DNA of 64,000 nt from Sthenelais limicola (lineage: Eukaryota > Annelida > Polychaeta > Phyllodocida > Sigalionidae): assembly GCA_942159475.1 (NCBI GenBank), contig OW804094.1, positions 48,976,966 through 49,040,965 on the forward strand, in the 5' to 3' direction. The notes below the pieces were generated by a model. The model searched no databases. It saw only the letters and a program-made list of their open reading frames with translations, and was not told the origin of the DNA. Both the position numbers and the translations under genes were made by a program. This document shows, piece after piece, positions 51,841 to 62,119 of this stretch (its first letter is position 1; each line of letters opens with the position of its first letter).

Positions 51841-52239
51841 ATTTCTATCCCAATAAGGAAACATTGATTAAACTACCCGGCCTACCTAGTATAACACGAT
51901 CATTTCTCACCTTCAAGATAAGTTACGAAATTGCTGCAAGGATCCTCATGCAAAGCTCCTCTCACATGTCTGTCATATCTCGTAAGTCCCTGGTAAGTTA
52001 AAAAGATGCGATACAAAACGAGGAGATGCGAACCACTTACGAGCACTTTCTTATACAACAAGCCCACTGTCACTAAACCTTCTTTAAAATGCTACGATGA
52101 ACATTTGATGAATTTTTAATTCTTTTGACTTAATGTGCCGACCCCTATATTTAATTTAAACGTTTAATCAAATGTGCCTTTATATAAATACAGTATAGGT
52201 TCAACGCCACTCAGATCAGATAAAAATGGTATGTCAGTG

Positions 52240-52275
52240 ATTGGACGCCTACTGCGGTAATGCCTTTCTTGGCTC
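52240..52275 (+). repeat. short repeat shared with 41043-41078
   Basis: ATTGGACGCCTACTGCG with GTAATGCCTTTC. Same orientation as the first copy. Confidence 0.55.
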
Positions 52276-54033
52276 TAGAGTATGCGGTCCAATGTGAGTC
52301 ATTTTGCGGTTTGGAGTGAGATGCTTTCAGTTTGGAGGGACTCTCTCAACTCTGAGCCTAGTCTGTATAGTATGTATTGCAGAAAGTCACGTTTGAGTTT
52401 ACTTAAATATTTTTTTTAACATGCAATGCTGGCTGGCAAATATACTCTGTCTCTTAGCAATCTTGCCAAGCAGTGTGAGACACAGCTGACATTTTGTCTC
52501 AAAACAAAGGTCATTCACCTTTAAACAACTTTAATTAGCATTCGCTGGCTTTGGTTACAAGGGGAAAATTTGGCTTTTCGAAATAGTACTTATTTGTCAT
52601 AAATCGTTTAGTATAAAGTCACTCCAATAACTTTCTTATTACAGTAATCCTCTTAATTCTTTTGATGTGTATCAATAATTTTTTATAATTATAACAAGTA
52701 CCCTATGTGCATTGGAAAATCTGTCAGTGCATGCAAAAGTGCCACTGACCAGTCACAAAAGTGCAATCCTCTCAAAAAAGCAGTTTTGCACCTGGTTTTG
52801 CACCTGATGCAATGTATATCATGAGATGCACTCCAAAAAAGCGTATCAAATATATGTATATAAATCTGGTATCAATGCACTGAACTAATGAATGAAATAA
52901 TCAAAGTTCCACCCCAAATAAGAGTATTGCCTATTTCTGCCTGTCTCAAAAATATCATTATATTTCATAAGGCAACGTATACATACATGGTGAATACAGC
53001 GTTTTTCAATGTAAATGTTAAACTGTTACAGGCCTGTAAAGAAGGAAATATGTATGAATTAAACCTCTACCTATATGTCCAGTTTATTTGTATGAATAAT
53101 GATTATGAATGAATAACTTTTATTTGGTAATGCCCTCCCTCTCCCTCACATAGCAATAGCAATGAAAGTGCCTCACTGAGTGCATTATAACTATGTCTTT
53201 TACACCTGGTCAATTGCACATGGTTGGGAGCATCAGACCCACATTTATAAACCAGATCCATGGGGCATATTGTATCTACATGTATATGAGAATCTCATAT
53301 ATTCATCTGTATAACCTAAACACTCTTAACTGTTCTGTCGCAAATAATAGTTCAAACCTATCAACTATATACATACAATAAAATGCTACAACAGGTTATA
53401 ATACCTGCCACTGCTCACTCACCTGCATGGCATTCGCACCTAATGTCGCACATATCTAACACTCCACACTCTGACACTCATGCTCAGTCTCTGACACTCA
53501 GTCATAGAAACCCCTCCCCACTAAAGTGTACCGTGTACGCGTTACGTTTATGCGCGGTTATACCGCTCTCCCGATTGGACTTAGATCAAAATTATGCATT
53601 TGGTTGAATTCCCCATTCTCTAAGCTTTCTGTAGCTATAAAGTTTGTGTATGTTAGCCAAGTTTCAAACATATGAGAGTGTTTTCGATATGTGTCATCCT
53701 CAAATAAAAATTAATAGATTCCTTCCCGATATGAGAGATGTGTATAAATTACACCAAATAACCTGTTTATTTGGCATGAACTTTTATTATGAATCATTTT
53801 TGGTCAGTAACTTCATGTTGGTTGGGAACATTCATAAATCGATATTAGAGATAGTCTCCAGAATAATTGGATATATTAAATACATTATATTTAAAAATCC
53901 TTTACCCAGTTTTGGGGAAAAAAATGTTTTTCATTCAACGGTCGTACAGGTTTACTGCCACGTCTACCTACTATATTAAATACATTGTCGTTGGTAAATG
54001 TATTCATATAACTTCAAGTGCTTTGGAACATAT
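52276..54033. other. non-coding stretch, nothing recognised
   Basis: Open frames at 52888, 53193, 53383 and 53644 have no recognisable domains and normal non-coding composition. Confidence 0.45.
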
Positions 54034-54076
54034 CCCTTTTGCGACTTGTGACTCATTTTGCTGAAATGCATCGAAT
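54034..54076 (+). mobile_element. MITE-T right terminus
   Basis: CTTTTGCGACTTGTGACTC followed by ATTTTGCTGAAATGCATCG. The rest of the element is not recognisable upstream. Confidence 0.65.
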
Positions 54077-54580
54077 ATATTCTCCACAACCTGACTTTAT
54101 AGAACTACCACTGTCAAAAAACATGATGATTTTTCTTCTTACATAACTAAATGTCCCTTCTTATATAACCAAATGTCCCTTATTAACATGAGGCTTATTC
54201 CATAGCTCACCTGGTCTTCCCCCTCGACCGACCAACCAAATATATTTACTAATAATGAAATATTATTTTTGCATTTATTCTTAACATGATTAGGCCTAAT
54301 GTACCACTGTAACTGTTAATAGGCAGGCAGTGGGAACATCGTCACCACTGCGACAACGCTGATGTCTATCCTGCAATAAAATTTGTTAAAAAAAAAAAAA
54401 TTACCCCCTCCTTTTTTAAATAATTGATCCGTTAATTAGTAATTATATCCACTATTTCCTTGAAAATTATTAAATGTTAAATTGCAATTTCATTATATAT
54501 AATAGTTTCACTAGTACACTGTTTGCCCTTCACTGGGGGTTGGTGCATCTCACATAGGCTCACCATTATGCCACTTGTTC

Positions 54581-54620
54581 ACACTAGGTGGCGTACACTA
54601 GTTTTTCAATAGGGGGCGCT
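54581..54620 (+). promoter_or_regulatory. two CTCF-like motifs in tandem
   Basis: ACACTAGGTGGCG (54581-54593) and AATAGGGGGCGCT (54608-54620) both match the CTCF core (AGRKGGCR) and point the same way, about 26 bp apart. CTCF occurs across bilaterian animals. Binding is not shown by sequence alone. Confidence 0.3.
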
Positions 54621-54782
54621 ACAAATGAACAGTTGCCATTTTCAATTTAATTTATAATGAAAGTGACACTAATACACTTATGTTGCATTTATAAACTATA
54701 AATATTGGAAATTATATATATTTAGAAGTATTATGAATGATATTCTTCCATGGTTTATTTGTATAATTTATCTGTTTGATGT

Positions 54783-55031
54783 TTGAAATGTTGTGGTCGA
54801 AACACCCACATAACTGTAAATATGATTATGCCTAGTCTGCCAAGAGGCTCTGGAATCTTTGTCAATGGAAATGAACTATCCACAGAGCATGTACTTGCTG
54901 CCAGCAGGGCTATACTTGGAGTGGCTATGCAGCAGCCAAAGTGTATATGTTTAAAGGGTAAAAAAGATGTATTGTTATCCCAGGAGGGAAGCAAATATGC
55001 CAAACTCTTTAAAAATGTATTCGGAATATAA
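54783..55031 (+). CDS. 82-codon open frame, possible terminal exon
   Basis: I do not recognise it. The part from 54835 on (LPRGSGIFVNGNELSTEHV, LAASRAILGVAMQQPKC, LKGKKDVLLSQEGSKYAKLF) has protein-like composition unlike the surrounding AT-rich DNA, and TTATGCCTAG at 54827-54836 could be a splice acceptor. It may be the last exon of a gene or a piece of a transposon protein. There is no partner exon in view. 55032-55374 holds nothing else. Confidence 0.2.
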   Translation: MKCCGRNTHITVNMIMPSLPRGSGIFVNGNELSTEHVLAASRAILGVAMQQPKCICLKGKKDVLLSQEGSKYAKLFKNVFGI

Positions 55032-55374
55032 TTATTACTGAAAAAATTACTACCATATGCAATTTATCAGCTTTGAAAAATATATCAGGTTTATAGAGCA
55101 TTGAAGGAGGCTAGATGAGAGCAACAGAACCATATTTTATAACCTGGTAAATAGTGCATTGTTGAGTGCATTAGAACCGCATTTATAAATCGGGTCCAAA
55201 GAGCATTATAAAATCAAGTTTGAGCCTCACAACTGTTTACGATTTCCACTAGTAAAGCACCAGGTCAGAATCAGGTGTAAATGTCCAGGTAAAAATCATG
55301 TTAGAACTCCTCTATTGCACATCGGGTATATTAAACATAAATGTGTTATAAGTACATAAATATATCCATGTATT

Positions 55375-55460
55375 TGTAACATCATCTCAAAAAGGATATT
55401 TAGCTACTTTACTAGTAATTGTCCACCCAGAAATATTGCAAATCTTTTTTTTTCAAAGCA
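55375..55460 (+). mobile_element. MITE-T internal fragment
   Basis: TTTAGCTACTTTACTAG, TAATTGTCCACCCAGAAATA and TTGCAAAT match the family middle. Both termini are missing. Confidence 0.6.
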
Positions 55461-56014
55461 CATCCCATATTTCAACTTTATGGCAGCCCAAACTAGCAAT
55501 TTAGCACTACATGCTCTTCACTCTAATTGTACATTCCTTGAAAAAAGGTGTAAGTGTTAGTCATATATATGTATGGAGGTAATTTCGTTGGTTGGTAGCT
55601 TTCTTATTAGTCGGTTTTCCACTTGACGAATCGTGGCCCCGTCCAAAAACCATTTTTGCCGAAAAGAAACACAAGCTTACGACCGCCACCTATGCCTCTA
55701 CTACAGAGAACCTATATATATCCCCAAACCCCATCCAACTCACTTTTCTTGCTTAATTCGATCTTAGCCTCTCTAATTCCTTGTGTGATGTGTGAGTTTA
55801 AAAGAAAACCGACTCCCGATCTTATACACACAACTTGTAATCACTTTGAGGCACCAAGAACTAGTGGCACGGTGAAAAACTCTCATAATTTCTAGACATA
55901 CATTCTGTGTAATTAGGTATCTGATAGTATATAAACTTAGCACTACGAGGCACCAACACTCCGAGGCAGTGACACAGTGTTGACCTCTCAAACTTAACTT
56001 ATAGATTCTTTTGC

Positions 56015-56180
56015 TGTTATGTAACATTACGTAACATTGTGTAACCTCATTAACTATCAATTATCACCCATTGACATCTATAGATCCTATTAACTGTATA
56101 AGTTATAAATGTTCCTGGGGCATGTGAAAAACCCTAGTGTGGGATTTGCTAACCCAGTATAAATAAAGTTTTAAAAAAAA
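56015..56180 (+). repeat. dispersed repeat (SINE or LTR-like) with AATAAA end
   Basis: GTAACATTACGTAACATTG, TAACCTCATTAAC and AATTATCACCC are shared with 16355-16445. It ends AGTATAAATAAAGTTTTAAA, a 3' end-like signal. 55461-56014 has no supported feature. Confidence 0.45.
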
Positions 56181-56237
56181 ATATTAGTGAAATTAAAAAA
56201 GATAAGATGACTCGAAAATGAGACAAATGTAAAAAGG

Positions 56238-56312
56238 CTGCCTGCACTGGGATTCGAATTCACAATGTCCAGTTTGGAAGTCTTAGTTGCTAACCACTTG
56301 ACCATGGGGCAC
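56238..56312 (-). pseudogene. tRNA-like sequence
   Basis: On the minus strand GGTCAAGTGGTTAGCAACT (A-box region) and GTGAATTCGAATCCCAGT (good B box) lie at roughly tRNA spacing, with ACTTCCAAAC where the anticodon loop would be. Stem pairing is poor, so it is more likely a SINE head or pseudogene than a tRNA gene. Confidence 0.4.
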
Positions 56313-56597
56313 TATAGAGTTTGTGCATATAAACATTGATACTTAGACAAAAGACAATGAGTCATTGATATGTTGGGACATTTCTATGCACACAAGGTGG
56401 ACTAAATGGACGTTTTTCACAAGTGGCCGCATAATCAATGTATCAATGACAAGTTTGTTTTTTGTTTTTATATCACAAGTCCCCCCTTTTTTTAGATGAC
56501 AAAGACAATGATAAATACCTTTATTTTCTATCGACCACTGTCTGCCCGTTGCCATATTGTATTCATCAACCAAACCTCTTAAAGAACAGCATTTGCT

Positions 56598-56640
56598 ATT
56601 GGTTAGCACGCTATGACGTCACACTCTCTCCGCCAATCAA
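56598..56640. promoter_or_regulatory. symmetrical CCAAT-CRE-CCAAT cluster
   Basis: CTATTGGTTAG, then TGACGTCA at 56617-56624, then CGCCAATCAAA: an inverted and a direct CCAAT box flank a perfect CRE. No transcript is recognised nearby. 56641-57138 holds nothing else supported. Confidence 0.3.
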
Positions 56641-57138
56641 AACTCAACAAAAATAAGCGCCTTCGGTAGTGGGCGTATCAGCACATGCGTGATACGTCTA
56701 AACGTATCATATAGGCTGATCTCACTTATTTCTATATGATAACACCCAAACTTTTGATATAAATCACATTTTAGCTTTGCTTTAATCCCCCCATTCTCCT
56801 CATGGTGGTTGAGGAGAATGGGGAAATACATTTTGAAGGTCCCTGTGTTCGCTGCTTGGCTGGTCACACTTAGATTCTACTGAATTTTTAAAATCAGCAT
56901 TCTGTGAATAGCAATTTTTTTTCCAAAAGCATCCTAAGGAAAAAAGGCTAAAGATTGTAAGTTCTAAAGACGAACCTGTTATATTAACTACGTCGCCCCA
57001 CAAGTATAACAAACCACTCAGACAGGTAATTAGGTGGTTAAACATAATTGGTAAAAAGAAGAGCGTTAATGTATATAGATCTGCGGTTCATGTGTATTGT
57101 ATATTGTTTATTTCCGGATTCAGGACATGACATTTTAA

Positions 57139-58086
57139 TATATGGTCGATTCTCATGAAATGGTTCCAAATGGGAAAATGTCATTTTTTACTAGTTTTCT
57201 TCAAATAGATCTTTCCTATGTGCTCATGCCTCATAATTAATGTTTCCATGTTATCAGGCTCTATATTCTGAACAAATGTGTACCTACTTTTATCTACCTA
57301 CGATGAATATTTAGGAAATTAGAGCCATTAATATGCTGGAAATATACCTTCCTGCCCAAATATTAAATATATCATTCCTAGAATTAATTAAGATTATATG
57401 GAAATGTTTGTTTATTTATCCATTATGGGCCAAGAGTCTCATGAAGAATAATCCACGAAAAGATTTTTCACTAAACTCTGGAATTAAATACTTAGAGAAT
57501 GAGAGAAATGTATAACCTATTATGGCCGTCACCGTCCGTGACGCTGATAATGGGATGTAATTTATTAAAAAATCATGCAAAAAGTGTTTTCTGTATGTTT
57601 GATGAAAGATGAACACATGGGTGTATTGAAACTGGAAGAAAAAAATGCATCAATATTCCTAATTGATCTTGAGATCTTATGTTTATAAGTGGGGAAGTTT
57701 TTTGTGCGTCACCGTCCGTGACGGCCCCCGTCACCGTCCGTGACGGCCGTTCTTCCTTGATTTTCATAATGATCCCATGGATGTAGCTTTGTTTCCTATA
57801 TACCATTCGAAAGGGCTTGCTTTCTTCTTTGGAATCATGTGAAATGATAATCTTTTTTTTTTTTTTATAACTGAATGAAATGACAGCAAATATTTCTATG
57901 ACCATCACCGTCCGTGACGCAATATATTTTAGGGTATATTTTCAATAATTTTCATATCTAAGAAACGCAGTTTCAGGGTATAGAAGAGTAGGATATGGGG
58001 CACCTATACTAAAAATTTCATTTCATTTCAAGGACCTTTCCTAAAATACCCTTTTGGAACCGTTTCATGAGAATCGACCATATATA
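57139..58086. mobile_element. 948-bp TIR element with repeated GTCACCGTCCGTGACG
   Basis: 36-bp terminal repeats with two mismatches: TATATGGTCGATTCTCATG (from 57139) and its inverse ending at 58086. The first bases match the MITE at 6136-6486. The AT-rich interior carries four copies of (G)TCACCGTCCGTGACG at 57528, 57708, 57730 and 57905. There is no transposase. It is a non-autonomous DNA transposon, probably with TA as target. Confidence 0.8.
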
Positions 58087-58563
58087 ACAATTTACGCCGG
58101 AAAAGGGAATTGCCACTTCTATGGCAGCCATAGCTCTTCCAGAGGGTCCCTTATCATATAATTAAATAAGGTTAATTAGTGAAAGAAGGTGATACAAACT
58201 GACTATAATTATGTGCACTATCGCAATGGGATGAACTAGCAGTATGTTCAATAAATATATGTGTTTTCCCTTATGTAGGCCTATATGTGTTTGTGGACAT
58301 ACTGTGGCTTATATTTGTTTGATTAAATGGGCTCTCTACTTTTGATATTGGTGTATAGGTAGTCTGTCCGATTTTCGAATGTCAGGTCTCAATTACACCT
58401 ATTTGCACTGATAGCTTTGTTCTTGTGTGTATGCTTATATATTATGACTAGTTGTGTACTATATAGTCAGCCAGGGAGAGGGAGAGACGTTGATGGAGCG
58501 GCAGTCTATTAACTTTGTCTGCTGCGTTGGGGGCTCTATAGAAAATCGGATAGACTACCTAAA

Positions 58564-58611
58564 GTTCTTTTCATAGACAAAATAATATATTATTTTGTCT
58601 ATGAAAAGAAC
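58564..58611. repeat. perfect 48-bp palindrome, no spacer
   Basis: Each half is 24 bases (GTTCTTTTCATAGACAAAAT then AATA, and its exact inverse). All 24 pairs match. 58087-58563 and 58612-59352 hold no supported gene; GTCACGTGAT with TGCGCATG near 59081-59116 is a weak promoter-like pair. Confidence 0.95.
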
Positions 58612-59352
58612 CTTTCTTCAAGGTATGACTTAAATTCAACCGCAATTTCAATAATCAAGGGATTGGGAACCATATCCGTATGACATGCCCATTTATTAGC
58701 ATAGAAGTGAATATCAATGAGTATCTGTTTGAGGGGAAACAATTAGCTGAGAAGACTTTGTTAAAGGCGTAGAATACATCCAAACTTTTACTGACTCTAG
58801 TCCCTAATTAATAAATGCTGAGTTTTAACACTTTTCATCATTTCTTGCATCTCTTCCGCTGAACTTTAAAATAAAAGGACTACTTTTAACATCTACACGT
58901 GCCCTAATCTCCCTGATAGAGGAGATCGTGAGTACCAGAGACAACATTAAAATAAATCGAAAGAACTACAATGCAGGGAATGCAAGCATCCTGGTGGATA
59001 TCGTAAATTCTGAATTGTATCTTGACCTCTTCTTTAAGTTCTTTCTCTGCCTTTGTGTCTCGGAGATGAAGGATCTAGACGTCACGTGATTACCAGTGAG
59101 GCTGTCACTGCGCATGTCTGGGACAAAGGCGGGAGAGAGACTCTTCAGCATGTATTGAATCTTTACTCTACAGTTCCACCCACCAATATTAGCTGAATAA
59201 TTGTTATTGCCATGTAGCTATATCAAGCCTTCTGGCTAAAGCTTTCTCAGCTATTACGACCAAGGCAATCTTAGTAAATGTACTCATATTATGACTTAAA
59301 GGATTGAATTTATCAATATTATGCTGCTGTTATATATTTATACAACAATTTA

Positions 59353-59598
59353 AAGGTAAATCCGCCGAGAGAAAACGGCCGCGGAAAACGGTGAGCGATA
59401 AAAAATGAAGTCAATATTGGAAAGGATTGCGGTGGGTCCTACAAATACAAATGAGGATGCCTTAGAAGCCCTATAGTAGAAACAAACAGAAAAAATCCTC
59501 CAAAACGTTGGTCAAGTGGCTTGAGTTGGAAAAATATGGAACAAAAAAAAAAGGAAACTATTTAGTTTTTGACCGACGTTGAGAGTGCAGCCTTAAGT
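59353..59598. mobile_element. MITE with GAGAGTGCAGCCTTAA end
   Basis: The right end GAGAGTGCAGCCTTAA (59579-59594) matches the GAGAGTGCAGCTTTAA end of the 5699-7038 element. The left end (TTTAAAGGTAAATCCGCCGA) is less certain. The body contains AAACGTTGGTCAAGTGG and is non-coding. Confidence 0.4.
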
Positions 59599-60551
59599 TC
59601 TTAGTGTATAATACATTGAGAACTATCTGTGAGTGTCGGTGTTGCTACCTGCAGGCTAAAGGTTATTTCAGCACAAATCAGGGCCAGGTAATAAGAGCTA
59701 ACACCCTGTCTGTAAAAACCTTTTAAAGGTTACTCCCACCCTGCCCTGCCACTACTAGAGAGCTGAACAACCCTTTGTCCTCTTGGTATTTCCACCACTA
59801 AATTTGACATTAACTCTGGGGTTCACTTAAAAAGGAGTATTAGAGTTCAGATCCATAGTATTTTTGTAAATTTTATGGAATAGACTTGTAAACATTTAAC
59901 TATTAGAATGTGCAGGTTGTTTTCACTTATAAAATGCATATATAGCGAGTTCATTCATATAAAATGTGTTCCGAAATTGCCAGATTCATATTTTATAGCA
60001 ATGATATTATTCAGTTTCAGTGGCGCCCCAACAACTCCTATTATTGCTGCTGTTAAAGATTCAAATATTGATAATCGTAGCAATATTTGTATCTATGTCA
60101 TATATCTATATTGTATTATTAAACAGTTACTAAATACTTATTGGATCACTTAGGCACGGGATTGAGCACGGTGTGTAAATAAAGAATCAGCTTCCGCTTT
60201 ATTTCAGACTATCATAATTTATGTCATCTTTTCACCGTTTGTTCTTTATGCTCTGCATACTTATGTATAAATGTGTAACGGAAACAAATGGTATTTGTAA
60301 AAAGCAAAATAAAATAAAGAATGAGATCTTAGGCGTATGAATACAGCTCAAAGCCAATAGGGTGATCTAGTTCTTTATGTATGTGTCCATGTAGATAACG
60401 AGTCCTACAAGTTGATTATTAGACATGCCTAATTTTGCATGTAAAAAGTACTTGATTAAAATAACAATGATATATTTTTCCATATCTGGTTTTCTTACCA
60501 AAGGAATAACTAGAAACAGGTGAGACGATCGAAGAAGAAAGCACTCCCATT
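59599..60551. other. non-coding stretch, nothing recognised
   Basis: No supported open frame, RNA gene or repeat. Confidence 0.45.
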
Positions 60552-60775
60552 TTGAAAAAATGAGTCACAAGTTCCAAAAAATGTTTTTCGAGATATCATC
60601 ATATTTGAAAAGATGAGATCAAACGGATTCCAATGATAGTAAACATCAAGAACAAGTAGTATTTCTATGTTTTAAGTTTTTTGGTGGGCAATTACCACTA
60701 AAGTAGCTAAATATATAGGATGACCTTAGAAATCCATTGACATTTTGAATACACTTGAAACTTGGTACACATGTT
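60552..60775 (-). mobile_element. MITE-T, inverted partial copy
   Basis: AATGAGTCACAAGTTCCAAA, GATATCATCATATTTG, AAGATGAGATCAAACGG, TGGGCAATTACCAC and AAAGTAGCTAAATATA follow the family in inverse order. The outermost bases are lost. Confidence 0.7.
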
Positions 60776-61599
60776 GATGCGACCTCAAGGGCTATATTGT
60801 AATAATAATGTCTTTAAATTGTCTATATTAAAATCAGTTCAACCTGTGAGAGTACGGGGATAGCTCTTGCACAAACAGACTAATATGTGATCTATTCGGA
60901 TTAATGATTTAACTAATTATAATGACAAAGGTAAATATCAATATCAAATAATAATGGAGATCGATCAAGGAACAATATAAGAAAAGTCTCACAAATAAAT
61001 CCAGTTGATGACAGTAGTACAAGAGCCTGTATAGCCCAAATGCAAAATCCTAGGTTACCCCAAATGAGTAGAGTCTGTTGAATATTATATATAACAGCAA
61101 AGTGTGGCTGGCTGTAGAGATGGGTCTGGGTACCTGCTGTTCCAGTCATACCTCCTGTTCTGTTTCTGTCCCCCCCTTTTCTCCTCTCTTAGCCCTATAT
61201 GTACCAGACTCCCTCTCCTTAATTATTAACTAACTTTTGGGTGGGCAACCCCTTTTGCACCCGGGCTAAAGCCTTTGTCTTAGCATTATTTCAGTATATC
61301 AAACAAAGGAAACAAAGAAATGTCCAGACATATGTTACAGGCCGTGTGCACATACAAACTAACTCTGAAACAAAGAGAAACATGGCTGGGCATGTTTATA
61401 CTACAAGCCTTTGTTCTAAGATTCTAAAATGGCTGCTTCATTGAAACATTACAAATATCATGGAAAACTCTATAACCAATAATAAAGAATATTGTGAATG
61501 TTAAATGATAGCCTGGCGGTGAGAAGTCATGAGAAAGTGTCATATAAATCAGGTATTTTTATTGTATTACTTTAACATGCTTCCACGCATACATAGATA
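60776..61599. other. non-coding stretch, nothing recognised
   Basis: AT-rich sequence with a short pyrimidine-rich part at about 61150-61220. No supported gene. Confidence 0.4.
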
Positions 61600-61757
61600 G
61601 TACCTAATGAGAATGTGGTACGAGGGACACTTTTACACTGGCCGAGATGTTTGTTTTTTCGTGGCCCACGAGCCGATAGGCGAGTGGGTTACGGAAAAAA
61701 ACAAACATCGAGGCCAGTGTAAAAGTGTCCCGAGTACCACATTCGAATTTAGGTACT
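61600..61757. mobile_element. 158-bp foldback hairpin
   Basis: TAGTACCTAA, GAATGTGGTAC, GGGACACTTTTACACTGGCC and GATGTTTGTTTTTT (61599-61664) are mirrored by AAAAACAAACATCGAGGCCA, GTGTAAAAGTGTCCC, GTACCACATTC and TTTAGGTACTA to 61757. The arms are about 75 bp with a few mismatches and the loop is about 10-15 bases. It is a foldback transposon or hairpin-RNA candidate. 61758-62119 holds nothing else. Confidence 0.75.
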
Positions 61758-62119
61758 ATATTTACTCCCACGTTGCTATGTTCAAGTATATTAAAGAATA
61801 AAGAAGGCAGTTTACTTACAAAAACAAATACATCCATCTTGACTTCGACTTAGGTTGGGATCAGCCTCCCAAAGCCCAGGAGAAAGCTGTGATCTGATTG
61901 GTCGATCATATAATCTAGCTTTGATTCAATAATATATCAACAAAGGCTTAGTTTTCAACAAAACCCAACTTCAAGTTCAAAATGATATGATTTTTTATTC
62001 ACATCACGAAAATTGAATAACTCAATGAATATAACTTTGTATGACAAACATAGATGAAACATGTATTCATGTAAACATAAACTAGGCTATGCCGAGTCAC
62101 TGTCAGTATCAGCCCTATT

